Assembly: GCA_964492485.1 (NCBI GenBank)
Contig: CAZBKM010000019.1
Span: 1-51,057 of the forward strand
From: UBA5336 sp964492485
GTDB lineage: Bacteria > Pseudomonadota > Alphaproteobacteria > Caulobacterales > Hyphomonadaceae
Reading direction: 5' to 3'
Length of the DNA: 51,057 bases
Of this stretch, positions 1 through 8,520 are shown piece after piece. A model generated the notes under the pieces. It had not been told where the DNA came from and did not search any database. It was given only the letters and a program-made list of their open reading frames with translations. Both the position numbers and the translations under genes were made by a program. Every line of letters starts with the position of its first letter. The stretch's first letter is position 1.

Positions 1-651
1 GGCGTGCAGCAGGCGCTGCTGAAGATCATGGAGGGCACGGTCGCCTCCGTGCCGCCGCAGGGCGGGCGCAAGCATCCGCAGCAGGAGTTCCTGCAGGTCG
101 ACACGACCAACATCCTGTTCATCTGCGGTGGTGCGTTTGCCGGGCTCGACAAGATCATCTCCCAGCGCGGCGAGGGCTCGCGTATCGGGTTCGGGGCTGA
201 GGTTCAGGACCCGGAAGGCCGCGGCACAGGCGAGATCCTTCGCGGTGTGGAACCGGAGGACCTGCAGAAGTATGGCCTGATCCCGGAATTCATCGGCCGC
301 CTGCCGGTGATCGCGACCCTGGAAGACCTCGACGAGGACGCGCTGGTCTCGATCCTGACCGAACCGAAGAATGCGCTGATCAAGCAGTATCAGCGCCTGT
401 TCGAGATGGACAATGTGGACCTGACCTTCACCGACGAGGCGCTGACCGCGATCGCGCGCAGGGCGATTGCCCGCAAGACCGGTGCGCGCGGCCTGCGCTC
501 GATCATGGAGGGCATCCTGCTCGATACCATGTACGAGTTGCCCAACCTTCGCGGCATCGCCGAGGTCGTGATCAATGCCGAAGTCGTCGACGGCAATGCG
601 ACGCCGCTCTACGTCCATGCCGAGACGGCGCAGACCCATTCGGCGTCCTGA
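1..651 (+). CDS. clpX: ATP-dependent Clp protease ATP-binding subunit ClpX, C-terminal part
   Basis: ClpX is the AAA+ unfoldase that feeds substrates to the ClpP peptidase in the cytoplasm. The window opens inside the gene, so only about 216 of the usual 420 or so residues are present. Visible are the end of the large AAA+ domain (ILFICGGAFAGLDKII), the sensor/arginine-finger segment (LIPEFIGRLPV) and the small C-terminal domain with the sensor-2 motif KTGARGLRSIMEG. The Walker A and B motifs and the N-terminal zinc domain lie upstream of the window. lon follows on the same strand after 447 bases, a common alphaproteobacterial order. A repeat cluster starts directly at the stop codon. The gene is unbroken within the window. 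Confidence 0.97.
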   Translation, partial: GVQQALLKIMEGTVASVPPQGGRKHPQQEFLQVDTTNILFICGGAFAGLDKIISQRGEGSRIGFGAEVQDPEGRGTGEILRGVEPEDLQKYGLIPEFIGRLPVIATLEDLDEDALVSILTEPKNALIKQYQRLFEMDNVDLTFTDEALTAIARRAIARKTGARGLRSIMEGILLDTMYELPNLRGIAEVVINAEVVDGNATPLYVHAETAQTHSAS

Positions 652-751
652 AGCGCCGGTCTTTCGTTTCACTCCAGACCGTCGCTTTACATCATTGATA
701 TTGCGCAAGTCTCCGTTCGCAACCGAGCCCGGATGGTCCGAACTCGCTATC
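652..751 (+). repeat. Interspersed repeat R1, copy 1
   Basis: About 100 bases starting AGCGCCGGTCTTTCGTTTCA directly behind the clpX stop. The same sequence recurs, with about 80-90% identity by eye, at 7212-7313 on this strand and at 3898-3998 and 45893-45982 in reverse complement. Shared blocks are CACTCCAGACCGTCGCTTTA, TTGCGCAAGT and CCGTTCGCAACCGAG. No protein-coding logic is visible. Inference: a non-coding mobile or regulatory repeat. Confidence 0.85.
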
Positions 752-789
752 GCGCATCTTCAAGTCAATCGGAGGCCGTGAAGATGCGC
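752..789. repeat. Hairpin repeat R2, copy 1
   Basis: A 38-base hairpin unit: GCGCATCTTCAA, a 14-base loop, then GTGAAGATGCGC. The arms pair except at the innermost position. The same unit occurs at 3845-3882 and 33674-33712. This copy sits between repeats R1 and R3. Confidence 0.85.
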
Positions 790-806
790 TATGTACTTGT
801 TTTTGA

Positions 807-850
807 GCATTTTCTTAATGCGAGCCGGTGCCCACTTCGCTCGAATATGC
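807..850. repeat. Palindromic repeat R3, copy 1
   Basis: A 44-base imperfect palindrome beginning GCATTTTCTTAATGCGAG and containing CCGGTGCCCACTTCGCTCG, ending ATATGC. Related copies lie at 4000-4043, 26490-26534 (reverse) and 37730-37773. It resembles in design the short palindromic intergenic repeats of other alphaproteobacteria with an ACCGGTNCCCACTT core. Confidence 0.8.
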
Positions 851-978
851 CGTAGACCGACCGTCTTCCCGGATCACGCGCAGGACCGACCCGTCATGCG
901 GGCGGGTGTGGCGCTCGGTGCGTGCGTTTCAAGGGGGCACGGCGCGGCCATTCATCCACGGCCTTGTTCTTTTGCGCG

Positions 979-1007
979 CTTGAACGCCCGGGGGGCCCAC
1001 GCCATCT
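979..1007 (+). promoter_or_regulatory. Possible heat-shock (sigma-32 type) promoter of lon
   Basis: CTTGAA at 979-984 and CCATCT from 1002 are separated by 17 bases, roughly like alphaproteobacterial RpoH promoters. The -10 match is poor. The assignment rests partly on lon being a classic heat-shock gene. The rest of 851-1098 shows no gene or strong hairpin. Confidence 0.3.
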
Positions 1008-1098
1008 CTTGTCCAGAACAGACCGGCCCCCAAGCGGGCGATCCAGTGATCGGCTTGCCGCCAGCCGGGAGTCTGTCACGACACGAAGGAGGCCTAGC

Positions 1099-3519
1099 AT
1101 GGCTGACATGAAGACACTTCCGGTCCTGCCGCTGCGCGACATCGTGGTGTTTCCCGACATGGTGGCACCGCTCTTCGTCGGGCGCAACAAGTCCGTGCGC
1201 GCGCTCGAAATGGTCGAGGACGGAGATAATGAAATCTTCCTGGTGGCCCAGCGCGATGCGACGGTGGACGATCCGGCGCGCGACGACATTCACGAGATCG
1301 GCACGATTGCCACCATCCTGCAATTGCTGAAATTGCCCGACGGCACCGTGAAGGTCCTGGTGGAAGGGCGCTCCCGCGCCCGTCTCGGTGAGCTGCATGA
1401 CCGCGGAGACTATTTCGAGGGCGATGCCCATGAGATCGCCGCCGAGGATGATGACGATGCCGACCTGCCCGCCCTGATGCGGGCGGTGCAGGAGCAGTTC
1501 GAGAATTATGTGAAGCTCAACCGCAAGATCCCGCCAGAGAGCGTGACCACGATCGGCCAGATTGCCGAGGCGGGAAAGCTCGCCGATGCGGTGGCCTCGC
1601 AACTGTCAGTCAAGCTGTCGGACAAGCAGGAGCTTCTGGAGCTGACCAGCGCGAAGGCGCGCCTGGAAAAGGTCTTCGCCCTGATGGAGGGCGAGATGGG
1701 CATGCTCCAGATGGAGCGGAAGATAAAGAACCGCGTGAAGCGTCAAATGGAGAAGACGCAGCGCGAGTACTACCTGAACGAGCAGATGAAGGCGATCCAG
1801 CGGGAGCTGGGCGAAGGCGGCGGTGATGGCGACCGCGACGAGCTGGCCGAGCTGGAGGAGAAGGTCCGCAACGCCAAGCTGCCCGAGGAAGCCCGCAACA
1901 AGGCCGAAGCCGAGCTCAAGAAGCTGCGTCAGATGAGTCCGATGTCGGCGGAGTCCACCGTCGTGCGGAACTATCTGGACTGGATCGTGTCGCTCCCCTG
2001 GGGTGAGCGCAAGAACATCGAGATCGACCTGTCCAAGGCTGAAAAGCAGCTCGAGGATGATCATTACGGCCTTGAGAAGGTGAAGGAACGGATCGTGGAA
2101 TACCTCGCCGTCCAGAAGCGGACGGAGAAGCTGCGCGGACCGATCCTGTGCCTGGTTGGCCCCCCGGGCGTCGGCAAGACCTCGCTGGGCAAGTCGATTG
2201 CCGAGGCGACGGGGCGCGATTTCGTGCGCGTATCGCTGGGCGGTGTGCGTGACGAGGCCGAAATCCGCGGTCACCGCCGGACGTATATCGGCTCCATGCC
2301 CGGACGGATCATCCAGTCCATGCGCAAGGCCAAGTCGGGCAATCCGCTCTTCCTGCTCGACGAGATCGACAAGATGGGCATGGATTTTCGAGGCGATCCG
2401 GCGTCGGCCCTCCTGGAGGTGCTCGATCCGGAGCAGAACGTGAATTTCAACGACCACTATCTGGAGGTCGACTACGACCTGTCCGACGTGATGTTCGTGA
2501 CCACGGCCAACAGCCTGAACATGCCCCAGCCGCTCCTCGACCGCATGGAGATCATCCGGATCGCCGGCTATACGGAAGACGAGAAGCTGGAGATCGCCAA
2601 GCGTCACCTCCTGCCCAAGATCCGCGAGAATCACGGGCTCAAGGAGGGCGAGTGGACGGTGACGGACGACGCCCTGCGCGACCTGATCCGCTACTACACC
2701 CGTGAGGCCGGAGTGCGGAACCTGGAACGGGAGATCGCCCGTCTTGCCCGCAAGGCCGTGCGCGAGATCGCCCAGTCCGAGGCCGAGCAGGTCACGGTGA
2801 CACCCGACACGCTCGCAGACTATGCCGGCGTGCGGAAGTTCCGCTATGGCCTTGCCGACGAGACCGACCAGATCGGTGCCGTGACGGGCCTTGCCTGGAC
2901 CGAGACCGGCGGAGACCTGCTGCCCGTGGAGGCGGTGCAGATGCCGGGACGTGGCGTCATGAAGGTGACCGGCAATCTGCGCGACGTCATGAAGGAGTCG
3001 ATTCAGGCGGCCAGCTCGCTGGTTCGCGCCCGCTCTGTGATGCTGGGGATCAAGCCCAATCTCTTCCAGACCACGGACATCCACGTGCACGTGCCGGAAG
3101 GTGCAACGCCCAAGGATGGTCCGTCGGCGGGTATCGCCATGGTCACCGCCATCGTCTCGCTGCTGACGGGCAATCCCGTCAGTCGCGAAGTGGCGATGAC
3201 GGGCGAGGTGACGCTGCGCGGGCGCGTTCTGCCCATTGGCGGCCTTAAGGAGAAGCTCCTGGCGGCGCGGCGTGGCGGCATCAAGACGGTGCTGATCCCC
3301 GAGGAGAACGAGAAGGACCTTGCCGAGGTACCGGAGACGATCACCGAGGGGCTGACCATCGTGCCGGTGTCCGATGTGAACGAGGTGCTCGCCCGCGCGC
3401 TGACCCGTCCGTTGAAGCCGATCGAATGGACGGCGGAGGACGAGGCGGCGTTGCATGCCTCCCTCTCCGGCAAGACCGGCGGGGTTCGCGAGGAAGAAGG
3501 CGACGTGCGCACGCATTGA
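1099..3519 (+). CDS. lon: ATP-dependent protease Lon
   Basis: Lon degrades misfolded and regulatory proteins in the cytoplasm. The product is 806 residues, normal for bacterial Lon. Order: N-terminal substrate-binding domain (TLPVLPLRDIVVFP at about 5-18), coiled coil around 190-260, AAA+ module with Walker A GPPGVGKTS at about 354 and Walker B FLLDEID, and protease domain with the Ser-Lys dyad Ser676 (KDGPSAGIAM) and Lys719 (GGLKEKLLAA). The ATG at 1099 is chosen because AAGGAGG lies 6 bases upstream and it gives the family N-terminus; the frame is open further upstream without matching the family. A stable hairpin follows the stop. In many alphaproteobacteria hupB comes next, but here it is a tRNA. 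Confidence 0.98.
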   Translation: MADMKTLPVLPLRDIVVFPDMVAPLFVGRNKSVRALEMVEDGDNEIFLVAQRDATVDDPARDDIHEIGTIATILQLLKLPDGTVKVLVEGRSRARLGELHDRGDYFEGDAHEIAAEDDDDADLPALMRAVQEQFENYVKLNRKIPPESVTTIGQIAEAGKLADAVASQLSVKLSDKQELLELTSAKARLEKVFALMEGEMGMLQMERKIKNRVKRQMEKTQREYYLNEQMKAIQRELGEGGGDGDRDELAELEEKVRNAKLPEEARNKAEAELKKLRQMSPMSAESTVVRNYLDWIVSLPWGERKNIEIDLSKAEKQLEDDHYGLEKVKERIVEYLAVQKRTEKLRGPILCLVGPPGVGKTSLGKSIAEATGRDFVRVSLGGVRDEAEIRGHRRTYIGSMPGRIIQSMRKAKSGNPLFLLDEIDKMGMDFRGDPASALLEVLDPEQNVNFNDHYLEVDYDLSDVMFVTTANSLNMPQPLLDRMEIIRIAGYTEDEKLEIAKRHLLPKIRENHGLKEGEWTVTDDALRDLIRYYTREAGVRNLEREIARLARKAVREIAQSEAEQVTVTPDTLADYAGVRKFRYGLADETDQIGAVTGLAWTETGGDLLPVEAVQMPGRGVMKVTGNLRDVMKESIQAASSLVRARSVMLGIKPNLFQTTDIHVHVPEGATPKDGPSAGIAMVTAIVSLLTGNPVSREVAMTGEVTLRGRVLPIGGLKEKLLAARRGGIKTVLIPEENEKDLAEVPETITEGLTIVPVSDVNEVLARALTRPLKPIEWTAEDEAALHASLSGKTGGVREEEGDVRTH

Positions 3520-3544
3520 TGCGTCGGCGCTTTGACGTGACGAT

Positions 3545-3577
3545 CCGGCCGCAGCGTTCCCGAAGCGTTGCGGCCGG
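3545..3577 (+). terminator. Hairpin after lon
   Basis: CCGGCCGCA (3545-3553) pairs perfectly with TGCGGCCGG (3569-3577), and a short GCG/CGT extension is possible toward the loop. The 3' side continues CTTGCGTTCG, so the U-tract is weak. It lies 26 bases after the lon stop. Confidence 0.55.
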
Positions 3578-3645
3578 CTTGCGTTCGGGCGCCCTTTGAC
3601 GCAATCAGGCTGCAGCGCCCCGGCACTCCGAAGAGGTGGGCGCAA

Positions 3646-3721
3646 GGGCGGTTAGCTCAGCTGGAAGAGCAACTGGTTTACACCCAGTAGGTCGGCGGTT
3701 CGAACCCGTCACCGCCCACCA
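3646..3721 (+). tRNA. tRNA-Val (anticodon TAC)
   Basis: A complete 76-base cloverleaf with encoded CCA. The acceptor stem GGGCGGT (3646-3652) pairs with ACCGCCC (3711-3717), followed by A73 and CCA. The D arm has TTAGCTCAGCTGG, the anticodon stem ACTGG/CCAGT encloses loop TTTACAC with anticodon TAC (reads GUN valine codons, mainly GUA/GUG), and the T arm contains GGTTCGAACCC. No terminator is evident directly behind it. Confidence 0.96.
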
Positions 3722-3844
3722 TCGGCGTCGTTTGCAACGGGGCGTGCCGCCCACCGGATCGTGCGCGCCCCGCCGGATGATGCGCGAAACGTCGCTCCCC
3801 CACCATTCACGATGACGCGCCCAGCGGCACACAGCGAAACCCTT

Positions 3845-3882
3845 GCGCATCTTCACCTCAAACGGCGTCAGTGAAGATGCGC
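3845..3882. repeat. Hairpin repeat R2, copy 2
   Basis: Perfect 12-base inverted repeat GCGCATCTTCAC / GTGAAGATGCGC around a 14-base loop (CTCAAACGGCGTCA). It is part of a repeat cluster (R2, reversed R1, R3) in the 541-base gap between the tRNA and the TonB receptor gene. No gene was found in that gap. Confidence 0.88.
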
Positions 3883-3897
3883 CAGGTTCCGGTTTTT

Positions 3898-3998
3898 AAA
3901 GCAAGCTCGGAGCAAACGGATCCGGTTGCGCACGGAGACTTGCTCGAGAACGATGATGTAAAGCAACGGTCTGGAGTGAAACGAAAGACCGGCGCATT
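3898..3998 (-). repeat. Interspersed repeat R1, copy 2 (reverse)
   Basis: Reverse complement of the R1 unit. AAGCAACGGTCTGGAGTGAA and ACGAAAGACCGGCGC match the copies at 652 and 7212 closely, and the other end carries GCAAGCTCGGAGCAAACGGA. This copy does not touch a stop codon, unlike most others. Confidence 0.85.
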
Positions 3999-3999
3999 A

Positions 4000-4043
4000 G
4001 CATTCGCTCAACGCGAACCAGGGCCCACTTCGCTCGAAAATGC
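4000..4043. repeat. Palindromic repeat R3, copy 2
   Basis: GCATTCGCTCAACGCGAACC, then GGGCCCACTTCGCTCGAAAATGC: the same layout as the copy at 807-850. The rest of the gap, 4044-4262, is AT-rich and promoter-like. An inverted repeat GACA-N6-TGTC lies at 4183-4196, about 65 bases before the next gene. Confidence 0.78.
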
Positions 4044-4262
4044 TTGAGAAGGCGAGTCGCTCCGCACGGCGGGCGGTCTGCGTGATCGTTGTGGCTTTCC
4101 TGCATCGTTCCCGAAGAAACGCGGGAGCCGATCTCCAAAAATGTTTAAATTACAAGTCATTCATTTCGTATTTTACCGAATAGACATGAAAGTGTCATCG
4201 TATTGAAGCGTATCTGCGGCAGCTCCCAGCTCACGTTGAGTTTCGACGATCAGGAGGGGTTC

Positions 4263-7211
4263 ATGTCGTTTTCTTCGATGAGCCGGCGCGGTGCCGGTCT
4301 TTTTGTTCTGGCGCTCGCTGCAAGTGCTTCGCAGACAGCCCTGGCGGCCGTCCTGGAAGGTCGGGTCACCGATGGCAGCGGCGAGGTCGGCCTGGGCGGC
4401 GCGCTCGTCACCGTCGAGGAAACCGGCCAGACGGCGTCCACCGATCGCAGCGGCGCCTACCGCGTGGCAAACCTGCCGGCCGGCGACTACACGCTGACGG
4501 TCTCCTATCTGGGGGCCGACGAGCTGCGCCAGACCGTCTCGGTGCCGAGCGATGACGCCGTGGTGCGGCAGAACCTGGTCCTCGGCGACGAGATCCGGGT
4601 GCTGGAGAACGTTCTGGTGACCGGCCAGACCGGGGCCTATTTCTCCTCCATCAACCGCGAGCGGGCTGCGGATGCCCTGATCGAGGTCCTGTCCGCTGAT
4701 GCGGTCGGCTCGCTGCCGGACCAGAACGTGGCCGAAAGCGCGCGCCGGATTGCCGGCATCTCGGTCCAGAACGACCAGGGCGAGGGTCGCTTCGTCACGA
4801 TTCGCGGCCTCGACCCGGCGCTGAACAGCGTCTCGGTCAACGGCGTGAGTCTGCCGGCGCCCGAGGGTGACACCCGCGCGGTGGCGCTGGACGTGATCGA
4901 CAGCGATGCGCTCTCCTCCATCGTGGTCTCGAAGTCCTACACGCCGGACCAGGATGGCGAAGGTATTGGCGGCAACATCAATATCGAGACCCTGTCGGCC
5001 TTCAACCGCGACGGGCCGGTGCTGCGCCTCAAGGCGGCCGGCATTTATTCCGAGATTACCGAGGCCTGGGGCGAGAAGATCGGTCTGGTGGCCAGCGACA
5101 CCTTCATGGATGGCCGCCTCGGCATCGCCGGCAACATCACTTACAACCGCCGCGATTTCGGCTCGGACAACACCGAGGTGGACGGCGTCTACGAGCGCGT
5201 CGACGACATGTTTGCCTATCCGGGTGAGGAGCTGGAGCTGCGCGACTATCTGGTCGAGCGCGAGCGCACCTCCGCCACGCTGAATTTCGACTACCGCCTG
5301 ACCCCGTCGACCGAGCTGTATCTGCGCACACTCTATAACGATTTCTCCGACCAGGAGTTCCGCTCCCGCGTGGAAATCAAGCCGGAGGACGCGGAGTTCC
5401 TCGGTGTCGACTCCACGTCTGGCCGTGACATCGCGCAATTCGCCGAAGGCGACGAGATCGAGTATGACCGCGACATCAAGGATCGCCTGGAGACCCAGCA
5501 AATCTGGTCGATCCAGACCGGCGGCGAGACCTTCGTCAACGACCTGACCTGGACCTACGGCCTGTCGTTCACCCATTCGGAGGAAGAGGAACCTGATCGC
5601 CTCGACACCGGCTTCCGTGCCGACGATGTGGGCGACGCGGCAAGTGACCCGCTGCTTGGCCTCGACATCACGGACCTTCTGCGGCCGACGCCGGTCAATC
5701 TCGACGATGAGACGTTCGCTTATTTCAACACGGCGTCGAACTTCGAATTCGACGATGCCGAGTTCCTGAACGGGGTCACCGAGGATGACGAGTTCGCCGG
5801 CTTCCTGGATCTGCGCAGGGATACCGAGCTGTTCGGCCGGCCGGGCTTCGTGAAGGCCGGTGTGAAGGTCCGCCTGCGGGAGAAGAGCCGGGACGTGGAC
5901 GTGGAGGTGCTCGACGGCTTCGACGGCGACGACGTGCTGCTGAGCCAGTTCGAGACCACGGTTGACTATCCGCTGACGACGTTCGGTCCGGCGCCGAATC
6001 CGGGGCAGGTCCGCAGCTTCTTCTTCCAGAACCGGTCGAGCTTCGAGATCAACGACCTCGACACGGCTTTCGCCTCGAATGGCGAGGATTACGACGCCGA
6101 GGAAGACATCTATGCCGGTTACCTGATGGCTCAGACCGACATGAATCCGGTCTGGCGTCTGACGGGCGGCGTGCGCGTGGAAGCGACGGAATTCTCGGCC
6201 ACGTCCACCGGGGCCTCCTTCGAGGCGGGCCTGTTCTCCGATGCAACCCTGGTCGACGGCCAGCCCGTCGGCCTGTTCGGCGCCCCCGCTGTGCTCGACA
6301 TCTCCGACGAGAACGACAATGGCGTGTTCGACGAGGGTGACGAGTACGAACTGGTCAGCCTGGGTGAGGTGCGCACCGACGAAGACTATGTCGACGTGCT
6401 CCCGTCCATCAATTCGCGCTACGAACTGTCTGACAATCTCGTCTTCCGGGGGGCGTACTATCGCAACCTGGCCCGTCCGACCTTCGGCGGCATCGTTCCG
6501 ACCTTCCTGCCCGAAGTGGACGAAGGCGACATTGAGGGCGAGGGCGGAAATCCCGATCTGGACCGCCAGGTGGCTGACAATTTCGACATCAGCCTGGAAT
6601 GGTATCCGGACCAGAATGCCGTGCTCTCGGCGGGTCTCTTCCACAAGTCGATCGAGGATTACATCGTCGACGTGGTGCTCAACGATGTCACCCTGCGCGG
6701 GACCGCGTTCGATCAGTTCGCCACCAAGGCAAATCTGGCCGATACGGTCCAGCTCACGGGCCTGGAGCTGTCCTACTCCAACGCCTTCAAGTCGCTGCCC
6801 GCGCCTTGGGACGGCTTCCTGATTGCGGCCTCCTACACCTATATTGACGGCGAGGCGGAGTATCTGGGTCGCGATATCCCGTTGCCGCGCCTGTCGGAGA
6901 ATGTCGGTTCGCTGATCGTGGGCTATGACAAGTACGGCCTCGACCTGCGCGCGGCGCTCTCCTACCGGTCGGAATATCTCGACGAACTCAATGCCGGTGG
7001 CGATGGGGTCGACCGTTACATTGACGAGCACCTGCAGATCGACCTGGAGGCCCAGTACGACCTGACAGACCAGATCGAGCTCCAACTGGAACTTCAGAAC
7101 GCCAATGACGAGCCGTTCGAGGCCTACTATCTCGACGGCGGCCAGCGACTTCTGTCGCAGTATGAGGAGTATGGCTACACGGCGCGTGTCGGCCTGCGTT
7201 ACCGTTACTAA
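4263..7211 (+). CDS. TonB-dependent receptor with N-terminal carboxypeptidase-regulatory-like domain
   Basis: Outer-membrane active-transport receptor of 982 residues, of the Caulobacter/Xanthomonas type that often imports carbohydrates or siderophores; the substrate is not deducible. Residues 1-29 form a signal peptide, 30-110 a beta-sandwich CarboxypepD_reg-like domain (GRVTDGSGE, DRSGAYRVANLPAGDYTL), about 120-245 the plug (LPDQNVAESARRIAGI, FVTIRGL, DGEGIGGNINIETL), and the rest the barrel ending in an aromatic residue (YGYTARVGLRYRY). The start at 4263 follows CAGGAGGGG and gives the signal peptide. No sugar-specific partner genes adjoin it. The stop TAA runs straight into repeat R1. AT-rich DNA upstream may hold its promoter. 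Confidence 0.93.
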   Translation: MSFSSMSRRGAGLFVLALAASASQTALAAVLEGRVTDGSGEVGLGGALVTVEETGQTASTDRSGAYRVANLPAGDYTLTVSYLGADELRQTVSVPSDDAVVRQNLVLGDEIRVLENVLVTGQTGAYFSSINRERAADALIEVLSADAVGSLPDQNVAESARRIAGISVQNDQGEGRFVTIRGLDPALNSVSVNGVSLPAPEGDTRAVALDVIDSDALSSIVVSKSYTPDQDGEGIGGNINIETLSAFNRDGPVLRLKAAGIYSEITEAWGEKIGLVASDTFMDGRLGIAGNITYNRRDFGSDNTEVDGVYERVDDMFAYPGEELELRDYLVERERTSATLNFDYRLTPSTELYLRTLYNDFSDQEFRSRVEIKPEDAEFLGVDSTSGRDIAQFAEGDEIEYDRDIKDRLETQQIWSIQTGGETFVNDLTWTYGLSFTHSEEEEPDRLDTGFRADDVGDAASDPLLGLDITDLLRPTPVNLDDETFAYFNTASNFEFDDAEFLNGVTEDDEFAGFLDLRRDTELFGRPGFVKAGVKVRLREKSRDVDVEVLDGFDGDDVLLSQFETTVDYPLTTFGPAPNPGQVRSFFFQNRSSFEINDLDTAFASNGEDYDAEEDIYAGYLMAQTDMNPVWRLTGGVRVEATEFSATSTGASFEAGLFSDATLVDGQPVGLFGAPAVLDISDENDNGVFDEGDEYELVSLGEVRTDEDYVDVLPSINSRYELSDNLVFRGAYYRNLARPTFGGIVPTFLPEVDEGDIEGEGGNPDLDRQVADNFDISLEWYPDQNAVLSAGLFHKSIEDYIVDVVLNDVTLRGTAFDQFATKANLADTVQLTGLELSYSNAFKSLPAPWDGFLIAASYTYIDGEAEYLGRDIPLPRLSENVGSLIVGYDKYGLDLRAALSYRSEYLDELNAGGDGVDRYIDEHLQIDLEAQYDLTDQIELQLELQNANDEPFEAYYLDGGQRLLSQYEEYGYTARVGLRYRY

Positions 7212-7313
7212 AGCACCGGTCTTTCGTTTCACTCCAGACCGTCGCTTTAAATCATTGTTCTTGCGCAAGTATCCGTTCGCAACCGAGTCCGTTTGCTCCG
7301 AACTTGCTCTAGA
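7212..7313 (+). repeat. Interspersed repeat R1, copy 3
   Basis: Starts directly at the TonB-receptor stop (TAA-AGCACCGGTCTTTC) and ends TTGCTCCGAACTTGCTCTAGA. The last 36 or so bases are nearly identical to 42603-42640. Confidence 0.88.
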
Positions 7314-7321
7314 GTGTACGG

Positions 7322-7353
7322 CCCGCCCCGGGCCGATTGTGGCCGGGGGCGGG
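7322..7353. terminator. Strong hairpin between convergent genes
   Basis: CCCGCCCCGGGCC (7322-7334) pairs with GGCCGGGGGCGGG (7341-7353) with one mismatch and a 6-base loop. There is no U-tract. It lies between the TonB receptor and the end of the minus-strand operon. Confidence 0.45.
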
Positions 7354-7391
7354 ACGTTGAAAACTGTGGGGCGGCGTCTTCGGCCGCCGCC

Positions 7392-7808
7392 TCAGCCCGT
7401 CTGGGACATGGGCCTGGCGATCACGCGGATCGCCTCCGGGTCGACACGCAAGTTCAGCTTGCGTGTCGCGGCGTCCTGCAGCGTGCGGGTCAGCAGATCG
7501 GCCTGGATCATGCCGACCAGCAGTGAAGTGCTGGACCGCGCATTGATCCCGTGTCCTACCTCAAAGAGATCTACCAGCGACGTAACCTGTCCATGATGCA
7601 ACGGCTCGTCCGCGCGAACCTCACAGCCACGACCGGTTCCCCAGGGCCAGGGCCAGTTCGGGAAGTAATGGAGAACCACGTTCTGGTCGCGTCGGGCGGA
7701 TCGGAGATGCCGGCTACACGTTTCCCATACGTTATGTTCATGCAACAGCTGATCAATCGAGACATCCTCGCCGCTTGGGTGGGCTCGACAAACGAAAAGC
7801 GTGAACAT
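7392..7808 (-). CDS. Unrecognised 138-residue protein, third gene of the acyltransferase-like operon
   Basis: I do not recognise this protein. It begins MFTLFVCRAHPSGEDVSIDQ, is Trp/His/Arg-rich in the middle (HYFPNWPWPWGTGRG) and ends in a probable alpha-helical segment (GMIQADLLTRTLQDAATRKL). There is no signal peptide or membrane span. The ATG at 7808 is chosen because GGGAGGAAG lies 9 bases upstream; the frame stays open further up but would overlap the previous gene. The start is only 5 bases past the stop of the preceding gene, so the three minus-strand genes from 9147 down are probably one operon. Base composition is more AT-rich than flanking genes. Function unknown. Confidence 0.6.
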   Translation of the reverse strand: MFTLFVCRAHPSGEDVSIDQLLHEHNVWETCSRHLRSARRDQNVVLHYFPNWPWPWGTGRGCEVRADEPLHHGQVTSLVDLFEVGHGINARSSTSLLVGMIQADLLTRTLQDAATRKLNLRVDPEAIRVIARPMSQTG

Positions 7809-7813
7809 GAAAG

Positions 7814-8518
7814 CTATCTTCCTCCCGTGTTGCCACCCTTTTGATCGTTGGCATTTGTGTCGGTCTTTGAGGGTGATACTGGCTCGGGACGGCCGGGTGG
7901 GCGACATGTAAGCGGCAAGCCCGGCTGATACCACAGGTCCTCAAGGGTCCCCGGCAGAGGTTGGTATCCGAACCGTTTGAGAAGCCGGGCGCCATCGCGA
8001 CTTGCGCTCCGGGCAAATATTGGCAGGTGTCCGCCGATGCCCCGGCGCATGGCATCTCCAGCTTTCACCAGCCGCGCCCGTGCCCTTGGTGTCTGGCCAA
8101 CCAACAGCGCACAGTAGGCGCCAGCGCAGGGCTGCCCCAGTTTTGCAACATGATCTGATGCAGGTTCACGTGGCGTATACGTGCCCGCTTGCAAGGCCAT
8201 GACCCCTCGGGGCGAGAGCGGAACGACGATCATTAGCGTATCGATCGGGTCGCCCCCAACCCAGAAGCAAACCCGCGTGATGGTCTGCAGGTCGAGGGCC
8301 GTTTCCAGCGAACAGATCCGTTCGTCGAGCTGGCTTTGAGCCATCGACAGCGCCACCTCGATATCCCCATCGCGCGGTGGGCGAAGCTCGCATGTCGCAA
8401 ATGCGGCCTCCGCCCGTTCAACGTCGACCGGGTCCAACGGATGCATGGGGGCATTTGTTCCTGGCAACTCTGACTTGGGGCCCGAAGCCAGCGTTCTGGC
8501 GAACAATCGTCCTGACAT
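7814..8518 (-). CDS. GNAT-like protein of unknown function, second gene of operon
   Basis: A protein of 234 residues. Residues about 75-195 follow the beta/alpha order of a GNAT acyltransferase: strands FWVGGDPIDTLMIVVPLSPRG and AGAYCALLVGQ, then a pyrophosphate-loop-like TPRARARLVKAG and a closing ARLLKRFGYQPL element typical of GNAT C-termini. The loop lacks the usual Q/RxxGxG/A pattern, so catalytic activity is uncertain. The last 40 residues are polar and probably disordered. The ATG at 8518 sits 2 bases after the stop of the upstream GNAT gene, implying translational coupling. An upstream in-frame start would overlap that gene. The GNAT relation is inferred from pattern only. Confidence 0.62.
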   Translation of the reverse strand: MSGRLFARTLASGPKSELPGTNAPMHPLDPVDVERAEAAFATCELRPPRDGDIEVALSMAQSQLDERICSLETALDLQTITRVCFWVGGDPIDTLMIVVPLSPRGVMALQAGTYTPREPASDHVAKLGQPCAGAYCALLVGQTPRARARLVKAGDAMRRGIGGHLPIFARSASRDGARLLKRFGYQPLPGTLEDLWYQPGLPLTCRPPGRPEPVSPSKTDTNANDQKGGNTGGR

Positions 8519-8520
8519 GG

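Noticed and set aside
1606..3645. A 679-codon minus-strand frame antisense to lon
   Set aside because: Shadow of lon codon periodicity; the translation is repetitive in His/Leu/Arg and unlike any protein.
752..3882. CRISPR array
   Set aside because: The R2 hairpin units are dispersed singly over kilobases, without regular spacing or spacers.
4173..7268. A 1031-codon open frame on the minus strand, antisense to the TonB receptor
   Set aside because: It mirrors the receptor gene exactly, has no family resemblance and no ribosome site; long antisense frames are usual in GC-rich codon usage.
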